Part shown: positions 51,773 to 60,753 of the stretch, one piece after another | How positions within the stretch are numbered: position 1 is the stretch's first letter | How the letters are laid out: the number at the start of each line of letters is the position of its first letter | Assembly: GCF_028807635.1 (NCBI RefSeq) | Contig: NZ_JARBAX010000001.1 | Location: 1-64,000 of the forward strand | Source: Streptomyces spiramyceticus | GTDB lineage: Bacteria; Actinomycetota; Actinomycetes; Streptomycetales; Streptomycetaceae | Reading direction: 5' to 3' | DNA: 64,000 nucleotides | Notes under the pieces: model-generated | The model's database searches: none | Told to the model about the DNA's origin: nothing | The model's input: only the letters and a program-made list of their open reading frames with translations | Translations under genes and position numbers: made by a program

Positions 51773-52813
51773 GTGGCCGACACCGAGAGCCGCCCCGAGC
51801 CCCGTTACGGCAACCGGCCGACCATGAAGGATGTGGCCGCCCGCGCCGGAGTCGGCCTCAAGACGGTCTCCCGTGTGGTGAACGGCGAACCGGGCGTCAC
51901 ACCCGACACAGAGCAGCGCGTCCATGAAGCGATCGCTGCCCTGGGGTTCCGCCGCAACGACAGCGCCCGGGTGCTCCGCAAGGGCCGCACCGCCAGCATC
52001 GGCCTGGTGCTGGAAGACCTGGCCGACCCCTTCTACGGGCCGCTGAACCGCGCCGTCGAGGAAGTGGCCCGCGCCCACGGCGCTCTCCTCATCAACGGAT
52101 CGAGCGCCGAAGACCCCGGCCGCGAGCAGGAGTTGGTGCTCGCGCTCTGCGCCCGGCGCGTCGACGGTCTGATCGTGATCCCGGCCGGGGACGACCACCG
52201 TTACCTGGAGCCGGAGATAGCGGCGGGCATCGCCACCGTCTTCGTGGACCGCCCCGCCGGGAAGATCGACGCGGACGTGGTGCTCTCCGACAGCTTCGGC
52301 GGCGCGCGCGAGGGCGTGGCCCATCTGATCGCGCACGGGCACCGCCGTATCGGCTTCATCGGCGACCAGCCGCGCATTCACACCGCTCACGAGCGACTGC
52401 GCGGCTACCACGCCGCGATGGAGGAGGCCGGGCTGCGGGTCGACGACGCGTGGGTGTCGCTCGGCAGCACCGCGCCCGAACGGGTTCGCGACGCGGCCAC
52501 CGCGATGCTGGACGCCCCCGAGCCCGTCACCGCCCTCTTCGCGGGCAACAACCGGGTGACGGTGACGGCCGTACGGGTCCTGGCCGGCCGGGAGCACCCC
52601 ATCGCCCTCGTCGGGTTCGACGACATCGAGCTGGCCGATCTGCTGCAGCCGGGCCTCACCGTCGTGGCCCAGGACGCCACCGCGCTGGGCCGCACCGCGG
52701 CCAACCGCCTCTTCCGCCGCCTCGACGGCGTGGACGACGCCCCCAGCCGCGTGGAACTCCCGACACGACTCATCGCGCGCGGCTCGGGCGAAATACCGCC
52801 CTGGACGCGCTGA
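51773..52813 (+). CDS. LacI-family transcriptional regulator
   Basis: 346 residues. The helix-turn-helix and hinge read MKDVAARAGVGLKTVSRVVN, then NDSARVLRKGRTASIGLVL. The periplasmic-binding-like sensor domain includes ADPFYGPLNRAVEEVARAHG, VDGLIVIPAGDD, HGHRRIGFIGD and VALVGFDDIEL-like text (IALVGFDDIELADLLQPGLT). It should repress sugar genes, most directly the divergent ROK kinase, and be released by a sugar. The GTG at 51773 follows AGGACAGCGCAC. Confidence 0.92.
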   Translation: MADTESRPEPRYGNRPTMKDVAARAGVGLKTVSRVVNGEPGVTPDTEQRVHEAIAALGFRRNDSARVLRKGRTASIGLVLEDLADPFYGPLNRAVEEVARAHGALLINGSSAEDPGREQELVLALCARRVDGLIVIPAGDDHRYLEPEIAAGIATVFVDRPAGKIDADVVLSDSFGGAREGVAHLIAHGHRRIGFIGDQPRIHTAHERLRGYHAAMEEAGLRVDDAWVSLGSTAPERVRDAATAMLDAPEPVTALFAGNNRVTVTAVRVLAGREHPIALVGFDDIELADLLQPGLTVVAQDATALGRTAANRLFRRLDGVDDAPSRVELPTRLIARGSGEIPPWTR

Positions 52814-52852
52814 GCCGGACGGGTGGCCGGACCGCCGTACCGTTGCGCGGCC

Positions 52853-54661
52853 TCAGCAGACGGGGAGGCCGGGCACCGGCTGGTCGTTGTCGCCGCCCTT
52901 GATGTAGACATCGCTGACGAAGACGTTGGTGTTGCCGCTGTCGTCGTCGGTCTTGGCCCACCAGACGTTCGTCCACTGGCCGGAGGTCTCCCTGCGGCCG
53001 AGGTTCTGCTGGCAGTAAAAGTAATTGGTGCCGGCGTTCAGGACGCCGACTTCGGTGCCGGACGCCGTGTAGGACTTCGCGGTCTGCCAGACGGTGCAGT
53101 TGTACTTGCCCGCGCCGATGGAGTGGCAGGCCGGCTCCGGAGCCGGGGTGCCGGGGTCCCCGCCGCCGGTCGTGGTCGTGGAACCGCCGCTGCCCGAGCC
53201 GCCGCTCGTCGAGCCGCCCGAATCGCCCGAGCCCCCTGACGTGTCCGAGCCGCCGGAGGAGCCGGACGTATCCGAATCGCCGTCGTCGGAACCGCCGTCC
53301 GATCCGCCCGAGTCCCGGGAGTCCTTGCCGTCGTCGCCCTTCGCGGGCGGCTTCGCGTCCTTGCCCGGCGTCTTGTCGGCGGCTTGCCCGGAGGGCGCGG
53401 CGCTGGTCGGCATCTTCGTCGCGGAACGCTCGCCGTCTCCGGGTTCACGCTCGTCGCTGCCGGGCGACGCGCTCTCCCCCGAGCCGTTCGCCAGCTCGCC
53501 GGACGTCTGTTCCGTACGGTCGGTGAGGGCGTACGTCACGCCGCCTCCCGCGAGCAGCGCAGCCGCGACACCCGCCGCCACCAGGACCTTGCCGCGCCCC
53601 GGCCGCCGCTCCGGAGTCGCGGGCTGGGCAGCGGGAGCGGGGGTAGGGGCCGGCGCGACGGGACCCGGTCCTGGCGGCGCCTGCTGCCGGCCCATCGCGG
53701 GGCCGAACCCCTCGGGCCGGTGCGGCAGCACATCGCGCACCGTGGCCTCCCTCGGCGCACCCTGCGACCCGGGGCCGCCCTGCGTCTGCCGGACACCGCC
53801 CAGCGCCGCGGTGGCCGTCGTGTCCTCGCCGGCCGCCACCGCCGCCAGCAGCCGGGCCGCCTCTGCCGCGTCGGGCCGCTGCGCCGGGTCCTTGTGCATC
53901 AGCTTCTGGAGTACGGGCCCGAGCGGCCCCGAGCGCTGCGGCTCCGGCAGCGGCTCCTGGACGATCGCGGTCAGCGTCGACCAGGTCGACGTACGGCGGA
54001 ACGGCGAGCCGCCCTCCACCGCCGCGTACAGCGTCGCGCCGAGCGCCCACACGTCCGAGGCGGGCCCCGGTTCGTGGCCCTGGGCACGCTCGGGCGCCAA
54101 GTAGTCGAGGGAGCCGACCAGTTCGCCGCTGCGCGTGAGATGGGTGGTGGAGCCGTCGCCCGGGTCGTCCATCGCGGCGATCCCGAAGTCGGTGAGGACC
54201 ACCCGTCCGCCGGGCTCCAGCAGCACATTGCCCGGCTTGACGTCGCGGTGCAGCACTCCGGCACGGTGGGCGGCGCCCAGCGCCTCCAGCACCTTCACGC
54301 CGATGGACGCCGCCTCGCGCGGCTCCAGGACGCCTCGCTCGTTCAGTACGTCGTCCAGCGAAGGGCCGTCGATGAGCTCCATGACGATGACCGGGCGTCC
54401 GTCGTGGTCGGCGACGTCGTGCACGGCGATGACTCCGGGGTGGCGCACGCGCGCGGCGGCTCGCGCCTCGCGCTGCATGCGCACCCGCAGACCGGACAGT
54501 TCGGGCGCGGAGGCATCGTTGTACGTCCGCAGTTCCTTGACCGCGACCTCACGGCCCAGCACCTCGTCGACGGCCCGCCAGACGACGCCCATCCCACCCC
54601 GGCCGAGCTGCTCGACGACCCGGTAGCGGCCGGCGATCCGCTCGTTCTCCCCCGAAGACAC
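52853..54661 (-). CDS. Serine/threonine protein kinase with extracellular C-terminal domain
   Basis: 602 residues. The kinase domain spans about 10-275: GRGGMGVVWRAVD (Gly loop), VAVKEL (ATP Lys), LHRDVKPGNVLL (catalytic Asp), LTDFGIAA, SDVWALG. A Pro/Ala linker leads to one membrane segment (VLVAAGVAAALLAGGGVTYAL). Outside is a long Gly/Ser/Asp-rich linker (about 400-500) and a C-terminal domain of about 95 residues (CHSIGAGKYNCTVWQTAKSY; VWWAKTDDDSGNTNVFVSDV) with four Cys. This end is not a PASTA repeat; it resembles SH3-like or lectin-like modules of Streptomyces kinases. It is likely to sense an external signal. Confidence 0.92.
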   Translation of the reverse strand: MSSGENERIAGRYRVVEQLGRGGMGVVWRAVDEVLGREVAVKELRTYNDASAPELSGLRVRMQREARAAARVRHPGVIAVHDVADHDGRPVIVMELIDGPSLDDVLNERGVLEPREAASIGVKVLEALGAAHRAGVLHRDVKPGNVLLEPGGRVVLTDFGIAAMDDPGDGSTTHLTRSGELVGSLDYLAPERAQGHEPGPASDVWALGATLYAAVEGGSPFRRTSTWSTLTAIVQEPLPEPQRSGPLGPVLQKLMHKDPAQRPDAAEAARLLAAVAAGEDTTATAALGGVRQTQGGPGSQGAPREATVRDVLPHRPEGFGPAMGRQQAPPGPGPVAPAPTPAPAAQPATPERRPGRGKVLVAAGVAAALLAGGGVTYALTDRTEQTSGELANGSGESASPGSDEREPGDGERSATKMPTSAAPSGQAADKTPGKDAKPPAKGDDGKDSRDSGGSDGGSDDGDSDTSGSSGGSDTSGGSGDSGGSTSGGSGSGGSTTTTGGGDPGTPAPEPACHSIGAGKYNCTVWQTAKSYTASGTEVGVLNAGTNYFYCQQNLGRRETSGQWTNVWWAKTDDDSGNTNVFVSDVYIKGGDNDQPVPGLPVC

Positions 54662-54778
54662 CGCTGCCCCGTTCCTGTGTCGCGTGTGTGGACGCGTACA
54701 GAGTACGGGGCAGCTGTGACACCGGATTCGGGGTGTCGGCGGCTGTTACCGGGCCGTGGCCGCCACTTGCTGCGGCCG

Positions 54779-56077
54779 CTACTTGGCCGTGGCCGTGAGG
54801 TCGCCGCGGCGCGGCGACGCGAAGGCGTCGAGGTCCGCGCGGGTCAGGCCGGTGAGCCGGGCGACCTCGGCGGTGTCCAGGGCGCCGCAGTCGATGCCGC
54901 GCAGCAGGTAGCCGCTGAGCGCCTTGGCGGTGGCGGGCTCGTCCATGACGTCGCCGCCCGCGTGGTTGACGTACGCGGCGAGGCGCGCGGCGGCCTGCTC
55001 GTACCCCTCGCGGTAGAACGCGAACACGGCCGCGTACCGGGTCGGGATGTGGGCCGGGTGCATGTCCCAGCCCTGGTAGTAGGCGCGGGCCAGGGCGCGG
55101 CGGGTGAGGCCGTAGTGGAGCCGCCAGGCCTCGTGGACGTGCTCCGTGGAGCCGACCGGCAGGACGTTGGTGGAGCCGTCGGACACGCGTACGCCGGTGC
55201 CGGCGGCCGCGACCTGCATGATCGCCTTGGCGTGGTCGGCGGCGGGGTGGTCGCTGGCCTGGTAGGCGGCGCTGACGCCGAGGCAGGCGCTGTAGTCGAA
55301 CGTGCCGTAGTGCAGTCCGGTGGCGCGGCCCTCGGCGGCGCCGATCATCCGCGCCACGGCGGCGGTGCCGTCGGCGGCGAGGATGGACTGGCTGGTCTCG
55401 ATCTGGATCTCGAAGCCGATCCGGCCCGCGTCCAGGCCGCGCGCCTTCTCGAACTCTTCGAGGAGGCGCACCATCGCGGTGACCTGCTCGGGGTACGTCA
55501 CCTTGGGGAGCGTGAGGACGAGCCCGTCGGGCAGGCCGCCGGCCTCCATCAGGCCGGTGAGGAAGATGTCGAGGGTGCGGATGCCGCGGTCGCGTACGGC
55601 CGCCTCCATGCACTTCATGCGGATGCCCATGTACGGCGCTGCCGTGCCGTTCCTGTACGCCTCGCTGATCAGCCGTGCGGCGCGGGCCGCGTGGGCGTCC
55701 TCGTCGGCGTCGGTGCGGCCGCCGTAGCCGTCCTCGAAGTCGACGCGCAGGTCCTCGATGGGCTCCCGCTCAAGCTTGGCCCGTACGCGGTCGTAGACCG
55801 GCCCCGCGAGCTCGTCGGAGAGGCCGAGGACGGCGGCGAGCGACGCGGCGTCCGGCGCGTGCTCGTCGAGGGCGGCGAGGGCCTGGTCGCCCCAGCTGCG
55901 GATGGTGTCGGCGGCGAAGACGTCGCCGGGGACGTAGACCGTGTGGACGGGCTGCCGGGTCCCTGGGTCTCCGGGGTACCGGCGGGCGAGCTCCTCGTCG
56001 ACCGGTACGAGGGACGCGCTGATGCCCTCGCTGACCGCGCCTGTGAGGCTCGTCGCCACCTTCTCCTGCTGACCCAT
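54779..56077 (-). CDS. DUF6986 / HpcH-HpaI aldolase-like protein
   Basis: 432 residues, TIM-barrel type. Motifs include EDLRVDFEDGYGGRTDADED (Asp/Glu-rich metal site), GIRMKCMEAAVRDRGIRTLD, IGFEIQIETSQSILAADG (ExxET-type metal ligand) and GWDMHPAHIPTRYAAVFAFY. This is the CitE/HpcH fold in the branch named DUF6986. The family cleaves or condenses carbon-carbon bonds with acetyl-CoA or pyruvate-like substrates; the reaction is unknown here. GGAGG lies six bases before the ATG. A perfect TTCCG/CGGAA palindrome lies just upstream. Confidence 0.85.
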   Translation of the reverse strand: MGQQEKVATSLTGAVSEGISASLVPVDEELARRYPGDPGTRQPVHTVYVPGDVFAADTIRSWGDQALAALDEHAPDAASLAAVLGLSDELAGPVYDRVRAKLEREPIEDLRVDFEDGYGGRTDADEDAHAARAARLISEAYRNGTAAPYMGIRMKCMEAAVRDRGIRTLDIFLTGLMEAGGLPDGLVLTLPKVTYPEQVTAMVRLLEEFEKARGLDAGRIGFEIQIETSQSILAADGTAAVARMIGAAEGRATGLHYGTFDYSACLGVSAAYQASDHPAADHAKAIMQVAAAGTGVRVSDGSTNVLPVGSTEHVHEAWRLHYGLTRRALARAYYQGWDMHPAHIPTRYAAVFAFYREGYEQAAARLAAYVNHAGGDVMDEPATAKALSGYLLRGIDCGALDTAEVARLTGLTRADLDAFASPRRGDLTATAK

Positions 56078-56092
56078 TCCAACCCTCCAGTT

Positions 56093-56107
56093 TTCCGCTT
56101 CACGGAA
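56093..56107. promoter_or_regulatory. TTCCG-N5-CGGAA palindrome upstream of the DUF6986 gene
   Basis: TTCCGCTTCACGGAA is a perfect 5-bp inverted repeat, 16 bp before the start codon of the DUF6986 gene. The shape recalls IclR/AllR-type operators of glyoxylate and allantoin genes in Streptomyces. Placement between promoter and start would suit repression. Confidence 0.55.
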
Positions 56108-56171
56108 TCAACAATCCGCATGGCGAAGTTAATGGTCGGTCATGACCTGCGTCAATGGTCTCCGGAAAGCG

Positions 56172-56210
56172 GCCGGGGCCGCGCGGTGAAGATCACCACG
56201 CGGCCCCGGC
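56172..56210 (-). terminator. Hairpin terminator after etfA
   Basis: GCCGGGGCCGCG at 56172-56183 pairs perfectly with CGCGGCCCCGGC at 56199-56210, and the loop can pair further (GGTGA/TCACC). It lies 30 bp past the etfA stop and before the DUF6986 promoter. Confidence 0.85.
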
Positions 56211-56240
56211 TCTTTCCGACTTCTCGCGGACTTCCGCAGG

Positions 56241-57203
56241 TCAGCCCTTGCGGGCCTTGACCTCTTCGGTCAGCTGCGGGACGACCGCGAACAGGTCGCC
56301 GACCACGCCGTAGTCGACGAGGTCGAAGATCGGGGCCTCGGCGTCCTTGTTGATGGCCACGATGGTCTTCGAGGTCTGCATGCCGGCCCGGTGCTGGATC
56401 GCGCCGGAGATGCCGGAGGCGATGTACAGCTGCGGGGAGACCGACTTGCCGGTCTGGCCGACCTGGTTGGAGTGCGGGTACCAGCCGGCGTCCACGGCGG
56501 CGCGCGAGGCGCCGACAGCGGCACCGAGCGAGTCGGCGAGCTCCTCGATGACGTGGAAGTTCTCGGCGCCGTTGACGCCGCGGCCGCCGGAGACCACGAT
56601 CGCGGCCTCGGTCAGCTCGGGGCGGCCGGTCGACTCGCGCGGGGTGCGGGAGACGACCTTGGTGCCGGTGGACTTCTCACCGAAGGAGACGGCGAGCGCC
56701 TCGACGGCGCCCGCGGCCGGGGCGGCCTCGACCGGCGCCGAGTTCGGCTTCACGGTGATGACCGGGGTGCCCTTGGAGACACGGGACTTGGTGGTGTACG
56801 AGGCGGCGAACACGGCCTGCGTGGCCACCGGACCCTCGTCGCCCGCTTCCAGGTCGACGGCGTCCGTGATGATGCCGGAGCCGATACGGACCGCGAGGCG
56901 GGCCGCGATCTCCTTGCCCTCGGCGGAGGACGGGACGAGTACGGCGGCCGGCGACACGGCGTCGTACGCGGCCTGGAGCGCGTCCACCTTCGGTACGACG
57001 AGGTAGTCGGCGAACTCCGGGGCGTCGGCGGTGAGGACCTTCACGGCGCCGTGCTCGGCGAGCACCGCGGCGGTGGCCTCGGCACCGGAGCCGAGGGCGA
57101 CGGCGACGGGCTCGCCGACACGGCGGGCGAGCGTCAGCAGCTCAAGGGTGGGCTTGCGGACGGCGCCGTCCACGTGGTCGACGTAGACGAGAACTTCAGC
57201 CAT
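56241..57203 (-). CDS. etfA: Electron transfer flavoprotein alpha subunit
   Basis: 320 residues, the standard length. The N-terminal domain (MAEVLVYVDHVDGAVRKPTL) is followed by the FAD-binding C-terminal domain: VVSGGRGVNGAENFHVIEEL, SRAAVDAGWYPHSNQVGQTG, SPQLYIASGISGAIQHRAGM and IVAINKDAEAPIFDLVDYGV. ETF takes electrons from acyl-CoA dehydrogenases in fatty acid and amino acid oxidation and passes them on to ETF:quinone oxidoreductase. It is 60 bp downstream of etfB on the same strand, an operon, and is followed by a strong hairpin. Confidence 0.97.
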   Translation of the reverse strand: MAEVLVYVDHVDGAVRKPTLELLTLARRVGEPVAVALGSGAEATAAVLAEHGAVKVLTADAPEFADYLVVPKVDALQAAYDAVSPAAVLVPSSAEGKEIAARLAVRIGSGIITDAVDLEAGDEGPVATQAVFAASYTTKSRVSKGTPVITVKPNSAPVEAAPAAGAVEALAVSFGEKSTGTKVVSRTPRESTGRPELTEAAIVVSGGRGVNGAENFHVIEELADSLGAAVGASRAAVDAGWYPHSNQVGQTGKSVSPQLYIASGISGAIQHRAGMQTSKTIVAINKDAEAPIFDLVDYGVVGDLFAVVPQLTEEVKARKG

Positions 57204-57263
57204 GGGACTTCAATCTCCTGCGAGTGCGAAGAATCTGGGGGCGTTTGAGGGGGCGTACGAGTC

Positions 57264-58049
57264 CTAGATGAACTTCTGGCCCGCGAGGAACTCCGCGAGC
57301 TGCTTGCCGCCCTCGCCCTCGTCCTTGACGATCGTGCCGGCGGTGCGCGCCGGACGCTCCGTGGCGGAGTCGACCTTGGTCCAGGAACCTTCGAGGCCGA
57401 CCTCGTCGGCGTCGATGTCCAGGTCGTCCAGGTCCAGGGACTCCACCGGCTTCTTCTTGGCGGCCATGATGCCCTTGAAGGACGGGTAGCGGGCCTCGCC
57501 CGACTGGTCCGTCACGGACACGACGGCCGGCAGGGAGGCCTCCAGCAGCTCGCTCGCGGTGTCGCCGTCGCGGCGGCCCTTCACGACGCCACCCTCGACG
57601 GAGACCTCGGAGAGCAGCGTGACCTGCGGGACGCCCAGGCGCTCGGCCAGGATCGCCGGGAGGACACCCATGCCGCCGTCGGTCGACGCCATACCGGCGA
57701 TGACCAGGTCGTAGCCGGTCTTCTCGATGGCCTTGGCGAGCACCAGCGAGGTGGCCATGACGTCACTGCCGTGCAGGTCGTCGTCCTCGACGTGGACGGC
57801 CTTGTCGGCGCCCATGGACAGCGCCTTGCGCAGGGCGTCCTTGGCGTCCTCGGGGCCGACGGTCAGCACGGTGATCTCCGCGTCGTCGGCCTCGTCGGCG
57901 ATCTGCAGCGCCTGCTCGACGGCGTACTCGTCGAGCTCCGACAGCAGGCCGTCGACGTCGTCGCGGTCGACGGTCAGGTCATCGGCGAAGTGCCGGTCGC
58001 CGGTGGCGTCGGGCACGTACTTCACACAGACAACGATCCTCAAGCTCAC
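57264..58049 (-). CDS. etfB: Electron transfer flavoprotein beta subunit
   Basis: 261 residues. RIVVCVKYVPDATGDRHFAD is the typical start, and DEYAVEQALQIAD, VLTVGPEDAKDALRKALSMG and LVIAGMASTDGGMGVLPAIL (AMP site) follow. The conserved ASLPAVVSVTDQSGEARYPS and FKGIMAAKKKP sequence is the interaction loop region. It pairs with EtfA. The GTG at 58049 has AGGAG seven bases upstream. Confidence 0.97.
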   Translation of the reverse strand: MSLRIVVCVKYVPDATGDRHFADDLTVDRDDVDGLLSELDEYAVEQALQIADEADDAEITVLTVGPEDAKDALRKALSMGADKAVHVEDDDLHGSDVMATSLVLAKAIEKTGYDLVIAGMASTDGGMGVLPAILAERLGVPQVTLLSEVSVEGGVVKGRRDGDTASELLEASLPAVVSVTDQSGEARYPSFKGIMAAKKKPVESLDLDDLDIDADEVGLEGSWTKVDSATERPARTAGTIVKDEGEGGKQLAEFLAGQKFI

Positions 58050-58250
58050 GCCGGCTCTCCTACTGCATCGTCTATTTCTTGACTGCCTCGTTGCAGGCAG
58101 CATAGGCGCCTGAAGGGGCGGATCCCGGTCGGGGCGGACCCCGCGCCGACTGGAATATTACTCGTCAGTACACCCAGCTCTTTCCCTGTAAGCAAGCGCT
58201 TTGAACTGTGACCTTGCCAACGCTGCGTAATCGGAAGGCAGCGGGAACTC

Positions 58251-58742
58251 TCAGTCCCTCAGCGCGTTGAAGCGACCTTGGTGATAGAGCAGCGGCCGGC
58301 CGTGTCCCGCAGGGTCTCCGGCAACAACCTGGCCGAGCACGATCCGATGATCCCCCGCGGGCACGCGCGCCACCACACGGCACACCAGCCACGCCAGTAC
58401 GCCGTCGAGCACGGGCACCCCCTCGGGTCCCGTACGCCAGCTGGTGGGCGGCGCGAAACGGTCGGCGCCACTGCGGGCGAAGGTGGCCGCCAGGCCCCGC
58501 TGCTCCTCGGCCAGTATGTGGACGCCGATGTGCTCGGCCTCGGCCAGCACCGGCCAGCTGGACGAGCCTGTGCCCACTCCGAAGGAGACCATCGGCGGAT
58601 CGGCGGCGACCGAGTTGAGCGAGGTGGCGGTGAAACCGACGGGGCGCGAGCCCTGCGCGGTGATCACCGCGACACCGGCGGCGTGCTGCCTGAAGACCGA
58701 GCGCAGCAGTTCTGGAGAGCCCACCTGGGCTGCCCTGGTCAT
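58251..58742 (-). CDS. Flavin reductase family protein
   Basis: 163 residues of the FMN-binding split-barrel type: LRSVFRQHAAGVAVITAQGS, RPVGFTATSLNSVAADPPMV and FRPPTSW-like text (RFAPPTSWRTGPEG). Such enzymes supply reduced FMN to two-component monooxygenases. Its ATG overlaps the thioredoxin stop by 4 bp, so the two are translationally coupled. The oxygenase partner is not in the window. Confidence 0.87.
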   Translation of the reverse strand: MTRAAQVGSPELLRSVFRQHAAGVAVITAQGSRPVGFTATSLNSVAADPPMVSFGVGTGSSSWPVLAEAEHIGVHILAEEQRGLAATFARSGADRFAPPTSWRTGPEGVPVLDGVLAWLVCRVVARVPAGDHRIVLGQVVAGDPAGHGRPLLYHQGRFNALRD

Positions 58743-59065
58743 ACGGCCCTGCCAAGTGCCGCGAGGACATCGGCGCGGCGCGGCTGCCCCGAAGCCCTGC
58801 GCACGACTCGCCCGTCCGCGTCGAGCACCAGCACGGTCGGCGTCCTTACGATGCCCAGCTCCCGTACGAGATCGAGCCGCGCCTCCGCGTCGATCTCCAC
58901 ATGGGCCACTCCCTCGACCATGCCGGCGACTTCGGCGAGGGTCCGCCGGGTCGCCCGGCAGGGCTGGCAGAACGCGGTGGAGAACTGGACGAGAGTCGCC
59001 CGCTCCCCCGGCTCCGCACCGATCTCGGCCGCACCCAGTTTCCTACCGCCGTCGTGCCCTGACAC
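58739..59065 (-). CDS. Thioredoxin family protein
   Basis: 108 residues with the redox motif FCQPCR (CxxC as CQPC), the preceding TLVQFSTA strand, and the cis-Pro loop VRTPTVLVLD. The QPC variant differs from the classical WCGPC, so redox potential and partner may differ. It is coupled to the flavin reductase by a 4-bp overlap, suggesting a joint redox function. The GTG at 59065 has GGAGG seven bases upstream. Confidence 0.87.
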   Translation of the reverse strand: MSGHDGGRKLGAAEIGAEPGERATLVQFSTAFCQPCRATRRTLAEVAGMVEGVAHVEIDAEARLDLVRELGIVRTPTVLVLDADGRVVRRASGQPRRADVLAALGRAV

Positions 59066-59284
59066 CCGCTGCCTCCCCTTGTTCTGACGTGTCCCTTTCC
59101 AGCATTCACGGCATGAAGACGATTCCCGCACTTTCCCTACGTGACGAGAATCTCGCGCATGAAAGACCTCAGGGCTGGCTACTCGGGCGCTCATGGGGCA
59201 CGATCTGCCCAACGCCGCTAAACCTACGGCTGCGTAACTTCCGCCGGGAGAGCCCTCCCCGGGCACAGAAGGGTCACCCCTGAC

Positions 59285-60007
59285 ATGGCAGAACTCGTCT
59301 ATCGACCGGTCATCGGTGCCGCACGTACCTTGTTCAAGGCGCTGGACCTGAAGATCGACACGCAGGGTTCTGAAAACGTCCCCCGCACCGGTGGCGCCGT
59401 GCTGGTGAGCAATCACATCAGCTACCTCGACTTCATCTTCGCCGGACTCGGCGCGCTGCCGCAGAAGCGCCTGGTGCGCTTCATGGCGAAGGAAGCGGTC
59501 TTCCGGCACAAGATCGGCGGGCCGCTGATGCGCGGCATGAAGCACATTCCGGTGGACCGCAAGCAGGGTGAGACCGCGTACGCGCACGCTCTCGACTCGC
59601 TGCGTTCCGGCGAGGTCATCGGTGTCTTCCCGGAGGCGACGATCTCCGAGTCGTTCACGCTGAAGAGCTTCAAGTCGGGTGCGGCCCGGATGGCACAGGA
59701 GGCCGGGGTGCCGATGATCCCCGTGGCCCTGTGGGGCACGCAGCGCCTGTGGACCAAAGGCAAGCCGCGCAATTTCGGCCGTAACCACATCCCGGTGACG
59801 ATCCGCGTCGGCGAGCCGATGGACGCACCCAAGGACGAGTACGCGGGCGCCATAACCCGGCGGCTGCGCGGGCGCGTGCAGGAGCTGCTCGAAGCGGCTC
59901 AGCGCGCGTACCCCGTACGACCGAAGAACGCCGAGGACACCTGGTGGGTCCCGGCGCACCTCGGCGGCACGGCGCCGACCGCCGCGCAGGTGCGCGAGGC
60001 CGGCTGA
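59285..60007 (+). CDS. 1-acyl-sn-glycerol-3-phosphate acyltransferase (PlsC type)
   Basis: 240 residues. The catalytic HX4D is NHISYLDF, followed by FMAKEAVFRHKIGGPLMRGM, HIPVDRKQ, the FPEATIS block (FPEGT motif) and VPMIPVALWGT. The enzyme adds the second acyl chain in phosphatidic acid synthesis at the inner membrane face. Streptomyces encode several, so which step this one serves is not certain. It is divergent from the thioredoxin pair across 219 bp. Confidence 0.9.
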   Translation: MAELVYRPVIGAARTLFKALDLKIDTQGSENVPRTGGAVLVSNHISYLDFIFAGLGALPQKRLVRFMAKEAVFRHKIGGPLMRGMKHIPVDRKQGETAYAHALDSLRSGEVIGVFPEATISESFTLKSFKSGAARMAQEAGVPMIPVALWGTQRLWTKGKPRNFGRNHIPVTIRVGEPMDAPKDEYAGAITRRLRGRVQELLEAAQRAYPVRPKNAEDTWWVPAHLGGTAPTAAQVREAG

Positions 60008-60038
60008 CCGTCCGTACGGCCTGATCCATTCCGGCGGG

Positions 60039-60731
60039 CTACTCCGGGGAGCGGACGGTGATCCGCACCCCGGGGCTCAGCTTCTCCAGCGACTCGGCGA
60101 GTTCGGCCCCTGCGGCCTGGAGCTCGCCGATTGTCATGGGGGCCATGCTTTCCAGCAGGAAGACGGCGTTGACCGACTCCTCGGTCAGGCGCGTGCGGAC
60201 GCCCTGGCGCCAGTTCCAGCGCCGGCAGGTGACGCCTTCGTCGTCGCACCAGACGACTTCGCCCGCATCGGGGTGCTCGACGACGTCCTCGCCACCCGCG
60301 ACCGTGACGAAGGGCTCTTCGCCGGTGGCCCGTACGAGCCTCATGCCGCCCGTGATCCGGTCCAGGTCCTCGCCGCCGACCGGGATGAGGTGGGCGACGC
60401 TTATGGCGTTGTAGAGATCGACGAGCAGATTGATGCGCGGCAGCCCGGCGTCCGACAGCGCGCGCCTGGCCAGCGCCTCGGCGGAGTTGCGGTTGCGGGA
60501 CGGCTTGGTGCCGAAGGCCGTGTACGCGGCACGCCAGGCGGCCATGTGCGGGTCCTCGTGCGGGGCGAGGCCGCCGAGGCGCTCGGCGAGGCATCGCGTC
60601 GCGTCGTCGAGGAGGGCCGAACTGTTCGCGTCGCTGGGCCCGTTGACCAGGCCGTGGGCCTCGACGGCGAGGTGGGTGAAGCCGGGGGTGAGGGCCCGCA
60701 CCTCGTCCGACACGGTGAGTGTGAGTGTCAT
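60039..60731 (-). CDS. B3/B4 tRNA-synthetase-like domain protein
   Basis: 230 residues. The B3/B4 domain of phenylalanyl-tRNA synthetase beta is visible as WRAAYTAFGTKPSRNRNSAEAL, RINLLVDLYNAISVAHLIPV and EHPDAGEVVWCDDEGVTCRR, then NWRQGVRTRLTEESVNAVFL. Stand-alone B3/B4 proteins may edit mischarged tRNAs or bind amino acids; the role is inferred. It is 22 bp downstream of the transglutaminase gene on the same strand. The ATG at 60731 follows GGCAAGGCAG. Confidence 0.88.
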   Translation of the reverse strand: MTLTLTVSDEVRALTPGFTHLAVEAHGLVNGPSDANSSALLDDATRCLAERLGGLAPHEDPHMAAWRAAYTAFGTKPSRNRNSAEALARRALSDAGLPRINLLVDLYNAISVAHLIPVGGEDLDRITGGMRLVRATGEEPFVTVAGGEDVVEHPDAGEVVWCDDEGVTCRRWNWRQGVRTRLTEESVNAVFLLESMAPMTIGELQAAGAELAESLEKLSPGVRITVRSPE

Positions 60732-60753
60732 GTCTGCCTTGCCTCGGGGGCGT

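Noticed and set aside
58194..58201. AAGCGCTT palindrome upstream of etfB as a TetR/fatty-acid operator
   Set aside because: Only 8 bp with non-matching flanks; such sites occur by chance in GC-rich DNA and no regulator gene adjoins.
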